Of a stretch of DNA of 64,000 bases, positions 62,313 through 64,000 are shown piece by piece. This stretch comes from an uncultured Porphyromonadaceae bacterium (lineage in GTDB: Bacteria > Bacteroidota > Bacteroidia > Bacteroidales > Muribaculaceae), in NCBI GenBank assembly GCA_947573485.1, contig CANPGB010000016.1, positions 1-64,000 on the forward strand, given 5' to 3'. The notes beneath the pieces are model-generated. The model ran no database searches. It worked only from the letters and a program-made list of their open reading frames with translations, and was not told the DNA's origin. Numbering within the stretch: position 1 is the stretch's first letter; every line of letters starts with the position of its first letter. The position numbers were made by a program, and so were the translations under genes.

Positions 62313-62338
62313 ATCCGCGTACTATCCTACCCTACACA

Positions 62339-62370
62339 GCAAGGGCTGTGCCGCACGGCACAGCCCTTGC
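62339..62370 (+). terminator. terminator after M16 peptidase
   Basis: GCAAGGGCTGTGCCGCACGGCACAGCCCTTGC followed by TGTTTTCT. Confidence 0.8.
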
Positions 62371-62423
62371 TGTTTTCTCGTCCGAAACTCATGGCAGCCC
62401 GTACGGAAAGAGGCATCACTATG

Positions 62424-62796
62424 GCGTCCGCCAGGACGCTGATTAACCCGTAACCCCCACGCCAGGGCGTCCGGCAGGACGCTGATTAACCAGTAACCCC
62501 GTACGCCGAAGCTTTAGCGGAGGCGTGCGGGGCTGAAAGACACACAGGAAAGCGTCCGGCAGGACGCTGATTAAGGTGAGGCTCAACGCCTTACAATTTT
62601 AATCGGCGTCCATGCGGACGCCATGCCTTGTGGTATTGCTGACCCCGCACGCCTCCGCTAAAGCTTCGGCGTACGGGGTTACTGGATTAATCCGCGTCCT
62701 GACGGACGCGACTTCGCCGGTTTGCTATCCCGGGCACGCCTACGCCTGCGGCTTCGGCGTACCCGGTTACGAGATTAATCGGCGTCTTTCAGACGC
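62424..62796. repeat. REP-like hairpin array, head-to-head arranged; same A/B hairpins as the RAYT locus
   Basis: A hairpins at 62424-62439, 62467-62482, 62552-62567, 62605-62622, 62693-62710, 62782-62796; B hairpins at 62497-62532, 62643-62678, 62730-62766. B3 and B4 are exact 36-bp reverse complements. Confidence 0.88.
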
Positions 62797-62964
62797 ATTT
62801 AGGCCTCCGTAGACCGCTTGTTGGCGTTTGTTGCGAGGAGCTTAAGGTCCTCCGAGCCATTACATCCGGCATGATTCTGTATATATATGACCAAGTATAA
62901 GAAATCGGCCCCGAGACGCTATGCCCGGAGCCGATTTAATCATTTATCGTTAAGATTCCTCAGC

Positions 62965-64000
62965 TCAGCCCAGCGCCTGCAGCGAGGCGTTGAGAGTGGC
63001 GAGTTTGGCGTCGGCGTCGGCGAGTTTCTTTCGCTCGGCGGCGACTACAGCCTCGGGGGCGTGGCTTACGAAGCGCTCGTTGGAGAGCTTCTTCTCTACC
63101 GAAGCCTTGAAACCGTTGAGGTAGTCGATTTCCTTGGTGATGCGGGCACGCTCGGCTTCAACGTCGATGTTGGCGCTCTGGGGTATGTTGAACTCAAGGC
63201 TGCCCACGAGGAAGGAGTTTGCTGCGGGGTCTTTAGCGGCGTTCTCCTCAATTTTCTCTATGCCACCGAGGCGCTCAACCATAGGCTTGATTTCGGCGGG
63301 GATGGTGCCGAGCACGCGCAGGGTGAGCTGCTCGCGGGGCGAGATGTTGCGGCGGGCACGCACGGCGCGTATGCCGTTGATAATATCCTGAGCCTGCGCC
63401 ACGAGAGCGATGAGTTCTTTGTCGGGAGTACCGGCTTCGGGCATCGAGGCGTACATTATCGATTCGCCCTCGGCACGCTGTGCCAGGTGCTGCCAAAGCT
63501 CTTCGGTGATGAAGGGCATGAAGGGGTGCAGCAGGCGCAGGAGCTGGTCGAGGAAGTTCTTGGCCTCGGCCATTGTGCGGGCGTCGACAGGCGAGCCGTA
63601 GGCAGGCTTGATCATCTCAAGGTACCACGACGAGAAGTCGTCGCGGAAGAGGCGGTATACAGCCATGAGGGCCTCCGAGATGCGGAACTTGCTGAAGAGG
63701 TCGTCGACCTCGGCGACTGTGGCCGAGAGTGTGGCGCCGAACCAGCGGGCGGCGAGGGCGGCGAGAGCGGGCTGCTCGAGCTTGTCGTCGGTCTGCCAGC
63801 CCTGGATTAGGCGGAAAGAGTTCCAGATTTTATTGCAGAAGTTGCGGCCGAGCTCCACGAGCTTGTCGTCGTACATGATGTCGTTACCGGCGGGTGCGGC
63901 GAGCATGAGACCCATGCGCACGCCGTCGGCGCCGTAGTCGCGGATAAGGTCGAGGGGGTCGGGCGAGTTGCCGAGCATCTTGCTCATCTTGCGGCCTATG
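62965..64000 (-). CDS. valS: valyl-tRNA synthetase, C-terminal part (gene continues past the window end)
   Basis: Frame reads IGRKMSKMLGNSPDPLDLIRDYGADGVR (KMSKS-like); C-terminal coiled coil FNIPQSANIDVEAERARITKEIDYLNGF. Confidence 0.95.
   Translation of the reverse strand, partial: IGRKMSKMLGNSPDPLDLIRDYGADGVRMGLMLAAPAGNDIMYDDKLVELGRNFCNKIWNSFRLIQGWQTDDKLEQPALAALAARWFGATLSATVAEVDDLFSKFRISEALMAVYRLFRDDFSSWYLEMIKPAYGSPVDARTMAEAKNFLDQLLRLLHPFMPFITEELWQHLAQRAEGESIMYASMPEAGTPDKELIALVAQAQDIINGIRAVRARRNISPREQLTLRVLGTIPAEIKPMVERLGGIEKIEENAAKDPAANSFLVGSLEFNIPQSANIDVEAERARITKEIDYLNGFKASVEKKLSNERFVSHAPEAVVAAERKKLADADAKLATLNASLQALG

Noticed and set aside
62424-62796. Possible CRISPR array
   Set aside because: Repeats alternate between two hairpin types, change orientation at the centre, have uneven spacing and no cas genes nearby.
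62612-62812. 66-aa ORF in the hairpin array
   Set aside because: Lies entirely within REP-like hairpins; no start-site context or protein-like composition.
62887-63810. 307-aa plus-strand ORF
   Set aside because: Antisense to valS.

Overview
This 64 kb window is a dense, GC-rich chromosome segment. Gene content and the TAnnTTTG -7 promoters suggest Bacteroidales, probably Muribaculaceae-like. Most of it is housekeeping: NamZ/DUF1343, SSS symporter, HtrA protease, groES-groEL, ABC exporter, proA-proB-dnaX, acpP-fabF, pyrK-pyrD, htpG, glycogen phosphorylase/synthase, bioB, M16 protease and the C-terminal end of valS. The most interesting accessory signal is a RAYT/IS200-like Y1 transposase (30450-30890) inside a nested, mirror-symmetric set of two hairpin types (A>B>A> tnpA <A<B<A). 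A second copy of that architecture at 62424-62796 has no transposase; about 37 bp sits where the gene would be. This looks like an autonomous REP/RAYT-type element plus its non-autonomous derivative. Other notable items: a three-gene HipB-HipS-HipT-like toxin/antitoxin locus with two palindromic operators; a 132-bp imperfect inverted repeat beside it; a DUF2442 gene bracketed by two near-identical terminator hairpins; four consecutive hairpins between acpP and fabF; a 34-bp tandem repeat; a telomere-like G-rich tract; and a lone RING-like/TerD-like protein. All family calls are from reading the translations; no database search was run.
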